From Mucilaginibacter sp. Bleaf8 (GTDB taxonomy: Bacteria; Bacteroidota; Bacteroidia; Sphingobacteriales; Sphingobacteriaceae): a stretch of 64,000 nucleotides of DNA. The notes under the pieces were generated by a model, which saw nothing but the letters and a program-made list of their open reading frames with translations, had not been told where the DNA came from and ran no database searches. Shown here piece after piece: positions 33,730 through 43,899 of the stretch (within the stretch, counting starts at the first letter, position 1; every line of letters begins with the position of its first letter). The stretch is taken from the NCBI RefSeq assembly GCF_018390515.1, contig NZ_JAHBBK010000001.1:992001-1056000 (forward strand). The letters run 5' to 3'. The position numbers and the translations under genes were made by a program.

Positions 33730-35229
33730 ATGAGTAACAACGATTATAAACAGAATTCACAGGTTGATGTAGTTTTAATAGGCGCCGGTATCATGAGCGC
33801 CACCCTTGGCGTAATGCTTAAGGAGCTGCAGCCTGATTTAACTATCGAAATATTTGAAAGACTGGATGTTATGGCTGCAGAAAGTTCTGATGCCATGAAC
33901 AACGCCGGTACTGGTCACTCTGCTTTTTGTGAGCTTAACTATACGCCGCAACTTGCCGACGGTTCGGTTGATATCTCGAAAGCGATCAAAATTGCCGAGC
34001 AGTTTGAGATTTCGAAGGAATTCTGGTCGTTTTTGATCGATAAGCAATTTATCCAATCACCAAAATCATTCATTGTTCCTGTTCCGCACATGAGCTTTGT
34101 ATGGGGCGAGGATAATGTTACCTACCTGCGCAAACGTTATGAGGCGCTGGTAAAGCATCACCTGTTTGCAGGTATGCAATACTCTGAAGATTTTTCGCAG
34201 CTACAGCAATGGATACCACTGGTAATGGAAGGTCGCGAACAAAGCCAAAAAGTATCGGCCAACCGTATGGATTTGGGTACCGATGTAAACTTTGGTGCGC
34301 TTACCATCAGCCTGTTTAACCATATTAAACAGCAGCCGGGTGTAAACCTGCACCTGCAGCATGATGTAAGCGATGTAAAACGCAATAAGGATCAAAGCTG
34401 GAAAATTACCGTTAAGGACAACAAAAACGGAGGCAAACGCAGCGTGAATGCCAAGTTTGTATTTATTGGTGCCGGTGGCGGCGCATTACACCTGCTACAA
34501 AAATCGGGCATTCCGGAAAGCAATGGCTTTGGTGGTTTCCCGGTAAGCGGGCAGTGGCTGGTATGCAACAACTCCGATGTAATTAAACGCCATGAAGCAA
34601 AAGTATACGGTAAGGCTTCGGTAGGTTCGCCGCCTATGTCAGTACCTCACCTGGATACTCGCATGATTAATGGAAAACGCTCATTACTATTTGGCCCTTA
34701 CGCAGGTTTCTCTACACGGTTTCTTAAAAAGGGCTCCTTGATGGATTTGTTCACTTCCATCCGGTTAAATAACATCGCACCGATGCTTAAAGCCGGTATA
34801 GACAATATTCCATTAACCAAATACCTGATTAGCCAGGTAACCCAATCGCAAGATGACCGCCTGGCTGCCCTGCGCGAGTATTTCCCCGAAGCACGTAAAG
34901 AAGACTGGGAACTGGACATTGCCGGCCAACGTGTACAGGTTATTAAAAAAGACCCGAAACGCGGCGGTGTGCTGGAGTTTGGTACCGAAGTGGTAGCCGC
35001 TGCTGATGGCAGCATTGCAGCCTTGTTGGGTGCATCACCAGGTGCATCAACTTCAGTGCCTATCATGGTGCAGCTGATTGAGCGTTGCTTTAAAGACAAA
35101 GCCAAAACGCCGGAATGGCAAGCCAAGCTAAAAGGCATGATCCCATCCTACGGACAATCACTGGCTAAAAATGCGGAACTGGCCAACGCAACCCGCGAAC
35201 GTACCAGTAAAGTATTGGAATTAGTATAA
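33730..35229 (+). CDS. mqo: Malate:quinone oxidoreductase
   Basis: 499 residues, the normal size. A FAD-binding GAGIMSATLGVML near the N-terminus follows VDVVLIG, then IEIFERLDVMAAESSDAMNN with GTGHSAFCELNYTP, all hallmarks of Mqo. Later IGAGGGALHLLQKSGIPESNGF and SQVTQSQDDRLAALREYFP are also conserved. It oxidises malate to oxaloacetate and passes electrons to the quinone pool at the inner face of the membrane, replacing or supplementing malate dehydrogenase. It has its own strong terminator. With CydAB nearby it fits a quinone-based respiratory chain. Confidence 0.96.
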   Translation: MSNNDYKQNSQVDVVLIGAGIMSATLGVMLKELQPDLTIEIFERLDVMAAESSDAMNNAGTGHSAFCELNYTPQLADGSVDISKAIKIAEQFEISKEFWSFLIDKQFIQSPKSFIVPVPHMSFVWGEDNVTYLRKRYEALVKHHLFAGMQYSEDFSQLQQWIPLVMEGREQSQKVSANRMDLGTDVNFGALTISLFNHIKQQPGVNLHLQHDVSDVKRNKDQSWKITVKDNKNGGKRSVNAKFVFIGAGGGALHLLQKSGIPESNGFGGFPVSGQWLVCNNSDVIKRHEAKVYGKASVGSPPMSVPHLDTRMINGKRSLLFGPYAGFSTRFLKKGSLMDLFTSIRLNNIAPMLKAGIDNIPLTKYLISQVTQSQDDRLAALREYFPEARKEDWELDIAGQRVQVIKKDPKRGGVLEFGTEVVAAADGSIAALLGASPGASTSVPIMVQLIERCFKDKAKTPEWQAKLKGMIPSYGQSLAKNAELANATRERTSKVLELV

Positions 35230-35267
35230 AACAAGAAAGCCCTCTTAAACGAGGGCTTTCTTGTTTT
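35228..35267 (+). terminator. Terminator after mqo
   Basis: AAACAAGAAAGCCCTC pairs exactly with GAGGGCTTTCTTGTTT, loop TTAAAC, then TTATA. It begins at the stop codon. Confidence 0.9.
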
Positions 35268-35333
35268 ATAGACATCTTGATATGATATTACTTTGCTGTG
35301 TTAAGTTGCCCGACAGCACGGTATTGCCAAGTA

Positions 35334-36440
35334 CTACGTCCAATATAAAATCTTAGCCTCCGGAAACCGTGTTTGTATCTGATATTCAAAAAAGCCTTTT
35401 AAGCGCTGCATTTGCTCTTTGCCGTACACATATTTGATACCGCCAAACTTATTGCGTTTGGTGCTACGGGTGGCCTCGTCCATATCCAGGCTGGTATTCG
35501 GGTACCAGTTGAGTAAAATATCCTTGGAACCAGGCGTAAACCGGTGACTGATCAGTTCGAACGTCAAATCACAACTAAAATCAAGATTTTGTTGCAGCTG
35601 ATCGAACAAGTCGCTATAAGCCTCCTCCCAACCCGGAATGGGCATAATAGGAGCCAAAACAACACCGATGGGGTAACCTCCGCCGCCCTGCTGCTTTGGT
35701 AAAGCCATTTTACGCAATGCCTGTATACGTGCCGCAACGTTAGGTGTACCACCCTCCAATCGCCTGGCTACTGCATCGGCATTTAAACTACAACGGAAAC
35801 GGGTATGCCCATTATGCTCCAAATCAATCAGCGAATCAACCGCATCAAATTTGGTTACAAAGCGCAAGTGGCTCATTGGTCTGTCTGCAAAAAACTTAAT
35901 AGTTTCGGCCAGGCCTCCGGTAATATGTTCTAAACTCAAAGGGTCGGTATAGCAACTGGCCTCATAACTGGTTACCTGGCTCAATCGTTCGTACTTAACT
36001 GTGTTTTGCAGTATGGAAGGCAGGTTAGCAAATACCCGGATTGCCGGTGGGCCTTGCAAGCTGCCTGCCAGGTAACAGTACTGGCAATGGGCCGGGCAGC
36101 CCTCGGCCAGGTGAAATTGCCAGTCGGCCGATGGTGGAATAGGGCGCAGGTTAAACGCACTTTGCGGAGCATTTACAATGGCTAAAGTATTTTTGGCTAT
36201 TTTGTAAGTTTCTCGTTCGGTGGCACCGCGTAAACCTGTAATACGGTTATTTTTCAACAGCTCCACATTCAGGTCCAAAGCCTTGGCCCGCTCATAAATC
36301 TGCTGCCCGTAAGGTTCGTTCATAGCATCTGGCGTAAATACCACACGCTTTGGCATCCACAGCCTAAAACCTTTTGGTGTAGCCGTTTGCAATACTTTTG
36401 CTTCCTCATCAATCTGTTCCAGCACCGTCAGTAATTCCAT
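35334..36440 (-). CDS. Radical SAM protein of the spore photoproduct lyase (SPL) type
   Basis: 368 residues. The radical SAM cluster is GCPAHCQYCYLAG (Cys115, Cys119, Cys122, a C-x3-C-x2-C motif). At Cys163, in SYEASCYTDPLSLEH, lies a cysteine about 41 residues further, matching the position of the hydrogen-donor cysteine of Bacillus SPL (Cys141). SPL reverses the DNA spore photoproduct, a thymine dimer. The presence of both motifs suggests a true SPL-like repair enzyme in an organism not known to make spores; it may repair UV lesions in other states. It is separated from cydB by 127 bases and is on the same strand. Confidence 0.82.
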   Translation of the reverse strand: MELLTVLEQIDEEAKVLQTATPKGFRLWMPKRVVFTPDAMNEPYGQQIYERAKALDLNVELLKNNRITGLRGATERETYKIAKNTLAIVNAPQSAFNLRPIPPSADWQFHLAEGCPAHCQYCYLAGSLQGPPAIRVFANLPSILQNTVKYERLSQVTSYEASCYTDPLSLEHITGGLAETIKFFADRPMSHLRFVTKFDAVDSLIDLEHNGHTRFRCSLNADAVARRLEGGTPNVAARIQALRKMALPKQQGGGGYPIGVVLAPIMPIPGWEEAYSDLFDQLQQNLDFSCDLTFELISHRFTPGSKDILLNWYPNTSLDMDEATRSTKRNKFGGIKYVYGKEQMQRLKGFFEYQIQTRFPEAKILYWT

Positions 36441-36567
36441 AACAGTATGGGATACAAATGCCGTTCCATCATAACTTAAAAACGCTATTATGGCAGATTA
36501 AAAGTTAATTTATTTAACTCCTAATTAGAATAAAAGTAAGGTTTATTTATCGATGCTTTATGCTATA

Positions 36568-37590
36568 TTAATGCTCTATTTCGCCGTCATGACTAAGTTT
36601 TTGGAAGCGGTAGTATAGATAAACCAATGCAGGCAAAATAAATACACTACCAATCAACAAAGCCCACCCCAAAGCATTAATGGTTGCATCGGGCGCCTGA
36701 TGCTTGAATAGGGACAAGCGCTCACCGCCCTGCAAAATCAAGAAATTAGGAAAGTGTACGTAAGTAATAGCCAGCAAAATCATCGTAGCCTGAAAGCCTG
36801 CCAACACTCTCGGCACCATTGCCTTGCCCCTAATCACCAGCAGCCATAAAACAACTAAGGAAATACTGGCAGCTATAACTGCAGTTAGGCCTATGGGTTG
36901 CCCTAACACCCATTTAATAAGCGGAATGTTTTCGAAATATGCCGCAATAAAAACCAAAGCACCACAAACAACGGCTACTACATTCCACACAGCTGCTTTA
37001 CGTACAAAACTTTTACGGTCGTACTCATCCTGCGCCTCACCAATCAGGTATATGGATGCCAAGAAGCTGCATAGCGCTACTGTAAACAAACCTATAGCCA
37101 CACAAAACCAATTGAGCCAGCAAAACACGTAAGCAGACAAGAAATCTGTAGCCTCGGGATTGATTTTACCAGAAACAGCGCTGCCCGCAATAATGCCCAA
37201 AAACAGCGGCGTGATAAAGCTTGATACCAGAAATATCCGGTTATAAACGGCCTGCATATTATCCTGCACGGCATCATAATTGCGAAACACAAAAGCTGTT
37301 CCGCGCGCGGTAATGCCCAGCAACATAATCACCAACGGAATATGCAGGTAGATAGACATGGTACTGTATATAACCGGAAAGCCCACAAACAAGATGACCA
37401 CAGCAATAATAAGCCACATATGATTAGCTTCCCATATAGGGCCTATTGCCTGGTAAGCCGCCTTACGCGTGCGGCTGCGCATAGAAGTTGGCGTAAACAA
37501 TTCGATTATACCGGCACCAAAATCGGCCCCGCCTAAAACCAGGTATAGCAAAATAGCCAGCCATAAAAAAGTAATGATGACGTATTGCAT
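36568..37590 (-). CDS. cydB: Cytochrome bd ubiquinol oxidase, subunit II
   Basis: 340 residues with eight or so membrane segments. Opening FLWLAILLYLVLGGADFGAGIIELF is the conserved first helix of CydB, with IGPIWEANHMWLI and later GTAFVFRNYD as family signatures. It is the structural partner of CydA, which starts one base upstream of it. The enzyme reduces oxygen with high affinity from quinol. Confidence 0.95.
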   Translation of the reverse strand: MQYVIITFLWLAILLYLVLGGADFGAGIIELFTPTSMRSRTRKAAYQAIGPIWEANHMWLIIAVVILFVGFPVIYSTMSIYLHIPLVIMLLGITARGTAFVFRNYDAVQDNMQAVYNRIFLVSSFITPLFLGIIAGSAVSGKINPEATDFLSAYVFCWLNWFCVAIGLFTVALCSFLASIYLIGEAQDEYDRKSFVRKAAVWNVVAVVCGALVFIAAYFENIPLIKWVLGQPIGLTAVIAASISLVVLWLLVIRGKAMVPRVLAGFQATMILLAITYVHFPNFLILQGGERLSLFKHQAPDATINALGWALLIGSVFILPALVYLYYRFQKLSHDGEIEH

Positions 37591-37591
37591 A

Positions 37592-38929
37592 TCAGGCGTT
37601 ATTTAAGTTTAAGGCCGGAGCCGGTTTATCATATACCACAGGCACAACTTTAATTTGCCTGTACAACAAAAAGATTACCACTATGCTAAGTGATATATAA
37701 ATGGCTGTAAAAATATAAAAGGAATAGGCTATGCCGGGCATTGGTGTAACTGCATCGGCTGTGCGCATAATGCCTTGAATAATCCATGGCTGGCGGCCAA
37801 CCTCGGTTACCGTCCACCCGGCCTCCACAGCTATAAAGCCCATTGGTATAGCAGCAACAAACAGCTTGTAGAGCCAGTTGCTTCCTTGCCAGTTCTTTTT
37901 AAACCATAAAGCTACAAAGTACAAAACAGCAACCAGCATCATAAACATCCCCAACCCTACCATAATCTGAAAAGCATAATGTGTGATTGCAACGGGTGGT
38001 TGGTCTTCCACAGGTATCTGATCCATCCCCTTTACCGTTTCGTGAAAGTTATCATATACCAGAAAGCTTAACATGCCGGGAATTTCAATGGCATAATCTA
38101 CTTTCTTTTCTTTTTCGTTAGGCATACCGCCAATTAGTAAAGGCGAATTGGGCTGTGTATGAAAATAAGCTTCCATAGCCGCTAATTTAGCCGGTTGGCG
38201 TTGTGCTACGCTTTTGGCAGCAATATCGCCTGCAAAGGGCTGTAAGATGGCTGCAACGCAGGCAAACACCGCAGCTATCTTAAATGCCGATCGGTGAAAC
38301 TGTACGTTTTGCTTACGCAGTATCATCAAGGCATGTACACCCGCAACTGCAAAACCGGTAGCAGCGAAGGCGGCCAGCGTCATGTGCAAGGCTTCAGAAA
38401 ACCATGCTTTGTTGAACATGGCTTTGATAGGATCAATATTGACATATTGCCCGTTCACATAATCGAACCCGGCCGGACTATTCATCCATGAATTACCGGC
38501 TACCACCAGTATACCTGATGCCAATCCACTAATGCCCACTACCAGCCCGGTAAACCAGTGGAACCTGGGATTTAAACGATCCCATCCATATAGAAAGAAG
38601 CCAAGCGCTATAGCTTCTATAAAAAATGCAGTTCCTTCCAGCGAAAACGGCATACCAAATATAGGCCCGGCATGTTCCATAAATTTAGGCCAAAGCAATC
38701 CCAACTCGAATGACAAGATAGTTCCCGACACCGCGCCTGTGGCAAAAAATATAGCTACGCCTTTGCTCCATGCCTTTGCTACATTCTGGTAAGCCACATT
38801 TTTAGTTTTAAGCCATTTATAGTGAGATACAGCCATAAAAAACGGCATTACCATACCAATACAAGCGTATATGATATGAAACCCTAAGGAGAGTGCCATT
38901 TGCGATCGGGCTGCTAAAAAGTCATTCAT
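37592..38929 (-). CDS. cydA: Cytochrome bd ubiquinol oxidase, subunit I
   Basis: 445 residues. The first helix carries MALSLGFHIIYACIGM with His18 (heme b595 ligand of E. coli His19). EALHMTLAAFAATGFAVAG carries another heme ligand candidate, and the quinol-site signature GWTVTEVGRQPWII is intact. It has the shorter Q-loop typical of many non-enterobacterial CydA. It precedes cydB by one base. There is no cydX-like ORF recognised after cydB, nor cydCD in the window. Confidence 0.95.
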   Translation of the reverse strand: MNDFLAARSQMALSLGFHIIYACIGMVMPFFMAVSHYKWLKTKNVAYQNVAKAWSKGVAIFFATGAVSGTILSFELGLLWPKFMEHAGPIFGMPFSLEGTAFFIEAIALGFFLYGWDRLNPRFHWFTGLVVGISGLASGILVVAGNSWMNSPAGFDYVNGQYVNIDPIKAMFNKAWFSEALHMTLAAFAATGFAVAGVHALMILRKQNVQFHRSAFKIAAVFACVAAILQPFAGDIAAKSVAQRQPAKLAAMEAYFHTQPNSPLLIGGMPNEKEKKVDYAIEIPGMLSFLVYDNFHETVKGMDQIPVEDQPPVAITHYAFQIMVGLGMFMMLVAVLYFVALWFKKNWQGSNWLYKLFVAAIPMGFIAVEAGWTVTEVGRQPWIIQGIMRTADAVTPMPGIAYSFYIFTAIYISLSIVVIFLLYRQIKVVPVVYDKPAPALNLNNA

Positions 38930-38960
38930 AGCGGTAACATTTTTGATACTAAAATACCGG

Positions 38961-38992
38961 CAAACCTTATTGCACCTATTACATTTTGCAAA
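38961..38992 (-). promoter_or_regulatory. Candidate promoter of cydAB
   Basis: Minus-strand TTTG (38992-38989), 20-base spacer, then AAGGTTTG (38968-38961), one base off TAnnTTTG. About 32 bases before the cydA ATG. Confidence 0.45.
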
Positions 38993-39056
38993 TTATATTG
39001 ATTATATATTAATATTTTATTTCGAGATCGGCGAGTTTGGCACGGTAAGGCAATAA

Positions 39057-39088
39057 AAAAGGCGGCTCATTGTAATGAACCGCCTTTT
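39057..39088 (-). terminator. Terminator after the sugar symporter gene
   Basis: AAAAGGCGGCTCATT pairs with AATGAACCGCCTTTT (one mismatch) around GT. In the minus direction a run of T follows. It closes the xyl operon, 22 bases after the symporter stop. Confidence 0.8.
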
Positions 39089-39109
39089 GCTATAATAGTT
39101 TACTATTTG

Positions 39110-40783
39110 TTACCAAAGCAGGGTATAAAGAGCAACCAGTATACCGCAAATAATCAATGAACCTACAGCAAACGAATTTGATGTTTTAAACATTTTGGTA
39201 TCCACTTCCAGGCCATTTGGTCTTTTGCCTGCGGCATACTCAATCGTGCTGATGATCCACATACCTATGATACAGATGACGAATACAAAGCCCATACGAT
39301 CCAGGAACGGAATCTCATATACACCGCTTTCAGCACTTTTAACTGCAAAGCCGGATGGATACAGGAAAGAAAGATCAACAAACTGCGGTAAGAATTTGAA
39401 AATTACCGAAAAGATGAAACCACCAATAGTTGCAAATAGCGCTGCGTTCGATGATGCTTTTTTCCAGAAAAAGCCAAGGATAAACATCGCAAAGATACCC
39501 GGAGATACAAAGCCGGTGTATTCCTGAATAAAGGTAAAGCCACCTTTTTTGTCAATTCCCAGGAAAGGAGAAATCACCACACCTAATATCATGGCTACCA
39601 CAACTGTAATTTTACCCACGTTCACCAGTTTACGATCAGGTGCATCAGGAGCAATTTTCTTTTTGTAGATATCCAGTGTAAAAATGGTGGCAATACTATT
39701 GGCCTTACCGGCAAGTGAAGCTACCACGGCAGCCGTTAATGCAGCAAATGACAGTCCTTTAAAGCCGGCCGGCAGCAGGTTTAACAGTACAGGGTAAGCT
39801 TTGTCATGATTATCGGTTAAGCTTTGCGTCATTTCGCTCGGGAATACGCTTTGCTTGTACAATACATAAGCAGCAATACCTGGCAGTACCACAATAAGGG
39901 GCATCATTAATTTCAGGAATGCGGCAAACAGGATACCGCCGCGTGCAGTTGGCAGGTTAGCACCTAAAGCACGCTGGGTTATATACTGGTTACAACCCCA
40001 GTAATTCAGGTTCACGATCCACATACCACCTAACAACACGGTTAAGCCCGGCAAGTCAATAAAGCTTGGGTTATCCTTTTTAAGGATCATATGGAAATGG
40101 TCGTTATACTTATCATACATTACGCCCAAACCATGCGTAAAGCTGTTACCGCCGAAGTGCTGTGATACCGTAGTTACGGCGATGTAAGTAGTTACCAAAC
40201 CGCCCAATACCAGGAAAAACACCTGAATAACGTCGGTAAATCCAATTACTTTCATACCACCTAAAGTGATAATTACAGCGAATACTGCCAGTGCAACCAA
40301 ACATAAATTGAAGTTGATACCAGAGATACCATTTACAGCAATTGCACCTAAGTACAAAATAGAAGTTAAGTTAACTATAACGTAAAGCAACAGCCAGAAC
40401 ACAGCCATAATCATAGCCACCGTACCGTTGTAACGCTGACTAAGAAACTGCGGCATGGTGAATATTTTATTACGCAGATATACCGGAATAAAAAACACCG
40501 CTACAATCACCAGCGTTAATGCTGCCATCCACTCATAAGCCGAAATAGCCAAACCCATGGTAAAACCGTTGCCGGCCATAGCCACAAACTGCTCTGCCGA
40601 AATATTGGAGGCAATAAGCGATGCACCGATAGCCCACCAGGTTAACGAACCTTCGGCCAAAAAGTAATCTTTGGATGTAGCATCGGCGTTACGCTTACGG
40701 CGGTACACCCACAAGCCGTAAATGGCCACAATTAAAAAATAGACAATAAATACGGTGTAGTCAGCCGCGGTTAACTTATTCAT
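39110..40783 (-). CDS. Sodium/sugar (SGLT-type) symporter, probable xylose transporter
   Basis: 557 residues with about 14 membrane segments. The early block FLAEGSLTWWAIGASLIASNISAEQF is the SSS-family signature also seen in Vibrio vSGLT. Later segments include the NYWGCNQYITQRAL motif typical of sugar-specific SGLT members. Na+-driven import of a monosaccharide at the inner membrane. The gene is third in an operon with xylA and xylB, so xylose is the probable substrate, although that is inferred from context. The gap from xylA is 48 bases. Confidence 0.9.
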   Translation of the reverse strand: MNKLTAADYTVFIVYFLIVAIYGLWVYRRKRNADATSKDYFLAEGSLTWWAIGASLIASNISAEQFVAMAGNGFTMGLAISAYEWMAALTLVIVAVFFIPVYLRNKIFTMPQFLSQRYNGTVAMIMAVFWLLLYVIVNLTSILYLGAIAVNGISGINFNLCLVALAVFAVIITLGGMKVIGFTDVIQVFFLVLGGLVTTYIAVTTVSQHFGGNSFTHGLGVMYDKYNDHFHMILKKDNPSFIDLPGLTVLLGGMWIVNLNYWGCNQYITQRALGANLPTARGGILFAAFLKLMMPLIVVLPGIAAYVLYKQSVFPSEMTQSLTDNHDKAYPVLLNLLPAGFKGLSFAALTAAVVASLAGKANSIATIFTLDIYKKKIAPDAPDRKLVNVGKITVVVAMILGVVISPFLGIDKKGGFTFIQEYTGFVSPGIFAMFILGFFWKKASSNAALFATIGGFIFSVIFKFLPQFVDLSFLYPSGFAVKSAESGVYEIPFLDRMGFVFVICIIGMWIISTIEYAAGKRPNGLEVDTKMFKTSNSFAVGSLIICGILVALYTLLW

Positions 40784-40831
40784 TCTGTTTATTCTTAGGA
40801 TTTTATTGGTTTAACTTGCAACAAGTATATA

Positions 40832-42163
40832 TTAAATATACCGGTTTATCAAATTTTCAAGATATTCCTGTTTACCGCTTATAGTGGCTGGTTCGCCTTG
40901 TTCAATTGCGTAAGCGCGAAGGTCTTCCAGGGTTAATTTCCCTTCTTCAAATTCTTTGCCTTTACCGCTGTCATACGAAGCATAACGCTCCTCAAGCACT
41001 TTCAGGTAATCTGATTTTTGCAAGATGTTGTCGGCAGTAATCAATGCACGTGCAAACGTATCCACGCCACCAATGTGCGCATAAAATAAATCGGCCGGAT
41101 CGGTAGAATTACGGCGAACTTTTGCGTCGAAGTTAATACCACCGCCTTGTAAGCCACCCGCTTGCAGCAATACCATCATACACTCGGTTACCTCGTTCAG
41201 GTTGGTTGGGAACTGGTCGGTATCCCAGCCGTTTTGCTCATCACCACGGTTGGCATCCATTGAGCCTAAAATACCCGCGTTGGCAGCAACCTGCATTTCA
41301 TGTGCAAAGGTATGGCCGGCCAATGTAGCATGGTTTACTTCCAGGTTCAGTTTAAAATCACCCAGCAAATCGTATTTCTGCAAAAAGCCAATCACGGTAG
41401 CTGCATCATAATCGTACTGGTGCTTGGTTGGCTCGCATGGTTTGGGTTCGATAAAGAAATTACCGGTAAAGCCTTGTTTGCGTGCATAATCTTTAGCTGT
41501 ATGTAAAAACTTAGCCAGGTGCTCCTGCTCGCGCTTCATGTTGGTATTCAGCAAGCTCATGTAGCCTTCGCGTCCACCCCAAAATACATAGTTTTCGCCT
41601 CCCAATGCAATGGTAGCATCCAGTGCAGCTTTAACCTGGGCTGCGCCGTGGGTTAGCACATGGAAGTCGGGGTTGGTAGCGGCACCGTTCATGTAACGTT
41701 TGTGCGAAAATAGGTTGGCCGTACCCCAAAGCAGTTTAATACCGCTGGCGGCTTGCTTTTCTTTCGCATAAGCTACCAAGGTTTGCAGGCGGCGGTCATT
41801 CTCGTTAATATCGTCACTGTAATCTACCACGTCAACATCATGAAAGCAGTAATAAGGCAAGCCCAGCTTGGTCATAAACTCAAAGGCCGCATCCATTTTG
41901 TCTTTAGCACGCTCCACAGCATCGGCTTTCTGATCCCATTCAAAAACGTGGGTAGCGCCGCCAAACGGATCGGAACCGTTACCATTAAATGAATGCCAGT
42001 AAGCCACAGCAAACTTGAAATGATCTTTTAAAGTTTTGCCAGCTACTACGCGGTTTTCATCATACCACCGGAAAGCCAACGGGTTATCACTTTCGGGTCC
42101 TTCATATTTAATTTGGCCAAAGCCTTTAAAGTACTCTTTGTCTCCTGTTAAAATAGTTGCCAT
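40832..42163 (-). CDS. xylA: Xylose isomerase
   Basis: 443 residues, class II length. Opening [20 protein letters not shown] is typical. The conserved catalytic region [13 protein letters not shown] carries His108 and Asp111. [40 protein letters not shown] with the metal-ligand Glu, and [15 protein letters not shown] follow, and then [19 protein letters not shown] metal-ligand residues. It interconverts D-xylose and D-xylulose. It follows xylB by 25 bases. Confidence 0.97.
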   Translation of the reverse strand: MATILTGDKEYFKGFGQIKYEGPESDNPLAFRWYDENRVVAGKTLKDHFKFAVAYWHSFNGNGSDPFGGATHVFEWDQKADAVERAKDKMDAAFEFMTKLGLPYYCFHDVDVVDYSDDINENDRRLQTLVAYAKEKQAASGIKLLWGTANLFSHKRYMNGAATNPDFHVLTHGAAQVKAALDATIALGGENYVFWGGREGYMSLLNTNMKREQEHLAKFLHTAKDYARKQGFTGNFFIEPKPCEPTKHQYDYDAATVIGFLQKYDLLGDFKLNLEVNHATLAGHTFAHEMQVAANAGILGSMDANRGDEQNGWDTDQFPTNLNEVTECMMVLLQAGGLQGGGINFDAKVRRNSTDPADLFYAHIGGVDTFARALITADNILQKSDYLKVLEERYASYDSGKGKEFEEGKLTLEDLRAYAIEQGEPATISGKQEYLENLINRYI

Positions 42164-42188
42164 TTCGTTTTTTATTTGGTTTGATAGA

Positions 42189-43694
42189 TTAGTTATTTAC
42201 TTCATTAATTGCCTCTTCGGCTATCAGTTGTTTTTCGAGCAGCAGTTTCCATTCCTGGTATACTTCTTCAAAATGATTGGTAGCAGGTTCTATCACCTGC
42301 ACTCTTTCCATACCCTTAAACGCTTCGGCTGCCGACGCGAACAGGCCTGCGCCTATTCCTGCACCTAAAGCCGCCCCCACGCTACCATCATTGTTGTAAA
42401 GCTCTACGGGCACACCGGTAACATTCACAAACGTTTCGGCAAACAGGTCGCTTAAAAACAAGTTGGCCTTACCAGCACGTATTACCGTTGGATTCATGCC
42501 GTTGCTGCGCATAATATCCAACCCATAGCGGAATGCACAGGCAATACCTTCCTGCACCGCACGGAAGATGTGCTGCTGGGAATGTAAATTCAGATCGATG
42601 TTGTGGAAGTGCACGCCTACAAGTTTGTTGTTCAGCATGCGTTCCGCACCGTTACCGAAGGGCAATATGCGCAGGCCGTTGCTTCCGGCCGGCACCTGCC
42701 TGGCCTGTTCGTTCATTTGCGCATAGCTAATGTTAGCACCAAACAGGTTTTTGGTCCACCGGTTAAGGCTGCCTGTACCATTAATACATAGCAGAATACC
42801 CAGGCGCTTTTGCTCGTCGGTATAATTCACGTGCGCAAAGGTGTTCACGCGCGATTGCGGATCATAAGCCAACTGATCGCTTACCCCATATATCACGCCC
42901 GAAGTGCCGGCTGTGGCAGCCACCTCACCGGGATTCAACACATTCAGGGATAGTGCATTATTGGGCTGGTCGCCCGCTTTGTAAGCCACCGGAATGCCGG
43001 CTTTCAGCCTTAACTGCTGGGAAACCGATTGTGATAAAGTACCATGTATAGAGAACACTGGGTTTACAGCAGGTATCAACTCCTCATTGAAACCGAAATA
43101 GTTCATCACATCCCTGGACAGGCCATTCTCTTTAAAGTCGAAGAAAATCCCTTCCGAAAGCGCAGATACCGAAGTGGTGATCTCACCGGTAAGCTTCATG
43201 GCTATAAAATCGCCAGGCAGCATAATCTTGTCAATCTTTGCATATACCTCGGGTTCATTGGCTTTAACCCAAGCCAGCTTGGCTGCCGTAAAGTTGCCCG
43301 GCGAGTTGAGCAAGTGCGATAAACTTTTCTCCTCACCTATTGCTGCAAAAGCCTCGTCACCATATTCAACTGCACGGCTGTCACACCAAATGATACTGTT
43401 ACGCAACGCTTGTTGATTCTTGTCGACCAACACCAGGCCGTGCATTTGATAGGCAATACCAATGGCGGCAATATCCTGCGGATTATAAGTACCCGAATTA
43501 TGGCACAACTGTATTGCCTGCTGCGCCTGCTCCCACCACATTTCGGGCGACTGCTCTGCCCAACCCAATTGGAGCGAGATAATCGGCGATTCGGTATCGG
43601 GATACTGTGCCGATGCAATAGCCTTTTGCGAACCGGCATCAACAACAGAAACTTTTACTGATGATGTGCCAATATCAATGCCTAATAATAACAT
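42189..43694 (-). CDS. xylB: Xylulokinase
   Basis: 501 residues of the FGGY kinase family. [14 protein letters not shown] is the N-terminal phosphate-binding motif; [22 protein letters not shown] and the catalytic [13 protein letters not shown] (Asp242) are present, followed by [15 protein letters not shown] and GGGARS-like regions (here [14 protein letters not shown], somewhat divergent). It phosphorylates D-xylulose to xylulose 5-phosphate. It is the first gene of the operon, preceded by an operator and promoter. Confidence 0.95.
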   Translation of the reverse strand: MLLLGIDIGTSSVKVSVVDAGSQKAIASAQYPDTESPIISLQLGWAEQSPEMWWEQAQQAIQLCHNSGTYNPQDIAAIGIAYQMHGLVLVDKNQQALRNSIIWCDSRAVEYGDEAFAAIGEEKSLSHLLNSPGNFTAAKLAWVKANEPEVYAKIDKIMLPGDFIAMKLTGEITTSVSALSEGIFFDFKENGLSRDVMNYFGFNEELIPAVNPVFSIHGTLSQSVSQQLRLKAGIPVAYKAGDQPNNALSLNVLNPGEVAATAGTSGVIYGVSDQLAYDPQSRVNTFAHVNYTDEQKRLGILLCINGTGSLNRWTKNLFGANISYAQMNEQARQVPAGSNGLRILPFGNGAERMLNNKLVGVHFHNIDLNLHSQQHIFRAVQEGIACAFRYGLDIMRSNGMNPTVIRAGKANLFLSDLFAETFVNVTGVPVELYNNDGSVGAALGAGIGAGLFASAAEAFKGMERVQVIEPATNHFEEVYQEWKLLLEKQLIAEEAINEVNN

Positions 43695-43772
43695 ATGCTG
43701 ATAAGTGAATGTATATCGTACTTAGCTTATAAATTGGTCTGTAAAAGCGAAGATATGTGATTTATTCGCTTT

Positions 43773-43786
43773 TGCAATCGATTGTC
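43773..43786. promoter_or_regulatory. LacI-type operator at the xylB promoter (12 of 14)
   Basis: TGCAATCGATTGTC, with flanking TT before it and AAA after it, so it may be read as the 18-bp palindrome with one inserted base. It lies directly downstream of the -7 element and over the expected transcription start. Confidence 0.7.
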
Positions 43787-43815
43787 AAAGATAAATTCAT
43801 TTTATGAATATGCAA
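43786..43815 (-). promoter_or_regulatory. Promoter of the xylBA-symporter operon
   Basis: On the minus strand TTG (43815-43813), 19-base spacer, then TATCTTTG (43793-43786), an exact -7 element. The spacing is the same as at the xylanase promoter, and the operator follows immediately downstream. Confidence 0.65.
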
Positions 43816-43885
43816 TAGCTAAGGGAAGATAGTGTAGAAAAAACACTATTATTTTGCACATTATGGATTACAGGTGCGCAGGCAA

Positions 43886-43899
43886 TACAATCGATTACA
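43886..43899. promoter_or_regulatory. LacI-type operator, second copy before xylB (12 of 14)
   Basis: TACAATCGATTACA is the same core with G-to-A changes on both arms. It lies 113 bases upstream of the first copy, a spacing compatible with looping between two repressor dimers, or it may affect glgX on the other strand. Confidence 0.5.
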
